NCBI GenBank assembly: GCA_022563625.1
Contig: JADFNA010000081.1
Span: forward strand, 1 to 6,995
Source of the DNA: Candidatus Zixiibacteriota bacterium
GTDB lineage: Bacteria > Zixibacteria > MSB-5A5 > GN15 > JACZUZ01
Direction of reading: 5' to 3'
DNA: 6,995 nucleotides
Part shown: piece after piece, positions 5,884 to 6,995 of the stretch
Layout: each line of letters begins with the position of its first letter
Numbering within the stretch: the stretch's first letter is position 1
Notes under the pieces: generated by a model
Database searches by the model: none
The model's input: the letters and a program-made list of their open reading frames with translations, nothing else
Told to the model about the DNA's origin: nothing
Translations under genes and position numbers: made by a program

Positions 5884-6294
5884 TCACCGTTCAGGCTGTC
5901 GGTGCGCGCCAAAGCCGCAAATCGGGCAGCTGACATGCAGGTCTGCGTCAATTCTCAGCTTTGCAAAGCCGCATGAGGGGCAGAGATGGTCAGAGCGATT
6001 CTGCAAAATATGACCGGCTTGCCTGGCCTCGGACGCCTCTAGCAAGGAATCAATTTCATTACGGCAGAGAATGTCTGAGCGGAAGGTCAGGTCAGAGGCA
6101 GTCAAGCGGCGATGGACGGAACTTGATTCCCGCAGATCAGGACCCTCGCCGGGGCCGAATCCGGTTGGTATCCATGGCTCTGTGATGTAGGGCGCGGGAG
6201 GCAAACCGGACCTTCCGGGCCAATTGGACAGGAGTGTTATTCCCGGCAAATGGTGAACGCCGGGCCAATTTCTGTCTCGCTGGTGACGCATCAT
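5884..6294 (-). CDS. Hypothetical zinc-ribbon protein
   Basis: This 136-residue ORF (ATG 6294, or the adjacent ATG 6291) is not one I recognise. Its best evidence is the C-terminal pair CPSCG (107-111) and CPICG (126-130), two CxxC knuckles 15 residues apart around a short strand segment, the layout of a rubredoxin-like zinc ribbon. GGGG at 6300-6303 on the minus-strand side can act as a Shine-Dalgarno. A stop lies 15 bases upstream of the ATG, so the frame is closed. The N-terminal half is rich in Pro and Gly, with NWPG twice, 15 residues apart (9-12 and 24-27). The plus-strand frame across this region has no motif. The gene is convergent with the squalene/phytoene synthase gene, 70 bp apart. 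After its stop a neighbouring minus-strand frame stays open (GEGIAQYSLGEMASL), so the 3' end could be frameshifted. It may be a small zinc protein or the remnant of a larger one. Confidence 0.42.
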   Translation of the reverse strand: MMRHQRDRNWPGVHHLPGITLLSNWPGRSGLPPAPYITEPWIPTGFGPGEGPDLRESSSVHRRLTASDLTFRSDILCRNEIDSLLEASEARQAGHILQNRSDHLCPSCGFAKLRIDADLHVSCPICGFGAHRQPER

Positions 6295-6458
6295 TGAACC
6301 CCGTTTAGTTCAAAAATTTGTTATGACAACCAGGGCGCTTGCTAAGCTCAATGTAAGCGCTAAACCGCCACCTGTCCAGAGATTATTGGATTCCGGGCGG
6401 TGGATGGTTTCTTGAATTTTCACCCGGCAAATTGTCGATTGTGTCTCTCCCGGAGTTG

Positions 6459-6474
6459 TATAATACTGTATAAT
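6459..6474 (+). promoter_or_regulatory. Tandem TATAAT boxes before the DUF4139 gene
   Basis: Two perfect TATAAT hexamers stand at 6459-6464 and 6469-6474, exactly 10 bp (one helical turn) apart, each preceded by TG. The first lies inside the small palindrome GTATAATAC (6458-6466). TTG-like -35 candidates at 6432 and 6439 are not at ideal distance, so the call depends on the -10 boxes. The leader to ATG 6539 would be about 60-70 bases. Confidence 0.45.
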
Positions 6475-6522
6475 GAAATCGGGGGGCTTGGGGGGCTTTG
6501 ATGCGAGGACTTTGTTAAAGAC

Positions 6523-6532
6523 GAGGGAGGGG
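6523..6532 (+). promoter_or_regulatory. Ribosome binding site that selects the DUF4139 gene start
   Basis: GAGGGAGGGG ends six bases before ATG 6539. The in-frame ATG at 6473 overlaps the second TATAAT box and has no Shine-Dalgarno, so 6539 is the preferred start. Confidence 0.7.
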
Positions 6533-6538
6533 AAATAT

Positions 6539-6940
6539 ATGAATATGCGGAGCTGGCAAGGGATTGAGCCGGCAATCTCAACTGAAAAACCGAGGCCCGG
6601 CGGCAGGCGATTCACAGATCTGTCCAAACAGGCCGGGGCGATGTTTCTGGCGCTCGGGCTGTGGATTAACGCATCGGCCGAAGTTTCCGTGACAGTTTAC
6701 AACAGTGATCTGGGTGTCATACGCGAAGTGCGGGAACTGGAGTTTCGCAAGGGGTCCGGGCGTCTGGCTTTTCGCGACGTACCCAGCCGGATTGATGCGA
6801 CTTCGGTGCGATTTAAGACGCTCGATTCGCGCCGTAAAATCAGTATTCTCGAACAGAATTATCAATTCGACTTGGTCAGCCAGGAGAAAATTTACAACCA
6901 AAAATTGAGCATCAAATCCAGTGCCTATACTGCAGCCTAA
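6539..6940 (+). CDS. DUF4139-family protein, N-terminal part, truncated
   Basis: From ATG 6539 the frame gives 133 residues. A long basic N-region (1-31) is followed by a hydrophobic core (AGAMFLALGLWINA, 32-45) and ASA (45-47), a plausible signal-peptidase site, so the product would be exported. The mature part reads VSVTVYNSDLGVIREVREL, then FRDVPSRIDATSVRF and ILEQNYQFDLVSQEKI, which match the start of DUF4139-type proteins (vTVYN.dLalVrevR, dVp..IdptSV, leqNyeyDLvs.ekl). Full-length members run to several hundred residues; this frame stops at TAA 6938-6940. Family similarity ends near residue 121 (about base 6900), after which the residues KLSIKSSAYTAA look unrelated. The gene is therefore broken by an insertion, rearrangement or assembly join near 6900, or is a decayed copy. 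Function of the family is unknown. The start is fixed by GAGGGAGGGG. A small ATG at 6545 is an alternative. Confidence 0.7.
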   Translation: MNMRSWQGIEPAISTEKPRPGGRRFTDLSKQAGAMFLALGLWINASAEVSVTVYNSDLGVIREVRELEFRKGSGRLAFRDVPSRIDATSVRFKTLDSRRKISILEQNYQFDLVSQEKIYNQKLSIKSSAYTAA

Positions 6941-6995
6941 GCAATGTAAAAGTGGACTGGGGTGCTGTGTCTGTTGCGAGCTCTGCTCCATCAAA

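Noticed and set aside
5961..6185. A 74-codon plus-strand frame opposite the zinc-ribbon ORF
   Set aside because: It has no motif and unusual composition, while the minus strand carries the paired CxxCG knuckles.
6335..6360. Inverted repeat GCGCTTGC/GTAAGCGC considered as a terminator
   Set aside because: The stem has one G-T pair, a 10-base loop and no T-tract on either strand, so it may be only a weak structure.
6310..6423. A 37-codon minus-strand frame from GTG 6423 ending in a hydrophobic segment (LALTLSLASALVV), 15 bp before the zinc-ribbon ORF
   Set aside because: It has no Shine-Dalgarno, a GTG start and no recognisable motif; the hydrophobic run could be chance. It would be worth revisiting only if the zinc-ribbon ORF proves real and linked.
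6473..6538. Upstream ATG start for the DUF4139 gene
   Set aside because: This ATG overlaps the second TATAAT box and has no Shine-Dalgarno, whereas ATG 6539 has GAGGGAGGGG at ideal spacing and places a signal peptide near the start.

Overview
The window reads as moderately GC-rich bacterial chromosome. It is probably from an uncultivated Gram-negative-type lineage: an FCB-like group such as Zixibacteria is a guess from gene content and repeat style, not a demonstrated placement. There is no rRNA, tRNA, CRISPR array, phage gene or recognisable transposase. Bacillus-type sporulation is not shown, although a GerW/YtfJ-family gene is present.

Layout, left to right. (1) 1-852, plus strand: the 3' end of a DUF2953 (YtfI-like) gene followed closely by a GerW/YtfJ gene, a pairing known from Bacillus. 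(2) 853-1305: a non-coding gap holding a MITE-like repeat with imperfect terminal inverted repeats, internal hairpins and a separate pair of 20-bp direct repeats, then a likely promoter and leader for the next gene. (3) 1306-2211, plus strand: a complete monofunctional prephenate dehydratase (PheA type, with ACT domain), closed by a strong intrinsic terminator at 2252-2281. (4) 2410-4619, minus strand: a two-gene unit of a GT4-type glycosyltransferase followed 8 bp later by a SAM-dependent methyltransferase. (5) 4860-5813, plus strand: a squalene/phytoene synthase family enzyme, divergent from the glycosyltransferase. The 240-bp gap between them carries promoter-like hexamers on both strands that overlap. 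(6) 5884-6294, minus strand: a small unrecognised ORF with a C-terminal four-cysteine zinc-ribbon signature. (7) 6459-6940, plus strand: tandem TATAAT boxes, a strong Shine-Dalgarno and the secreted N-terminal part of a DUF4139-family protein that stops far too early.

How the genes may work together: prephenate dehydratase is a stand-alone phenylalanine biosynthesis gene with its own promoter and terminator. The glycosyltransferase, methyltransferase and squalene/phytoene synthase form a divergent locus that could make and decorate an isoprenoid lipid or an envelope glycan, but this rests on adjacency only. I found no clear new defence or mobile system. The observations most worth a second look are the MITE-like repeat, the short Phe-Phe mini-ORF before pheA, the zinc-ribbon ORF and the abrupt end of the DUF4139 gene.
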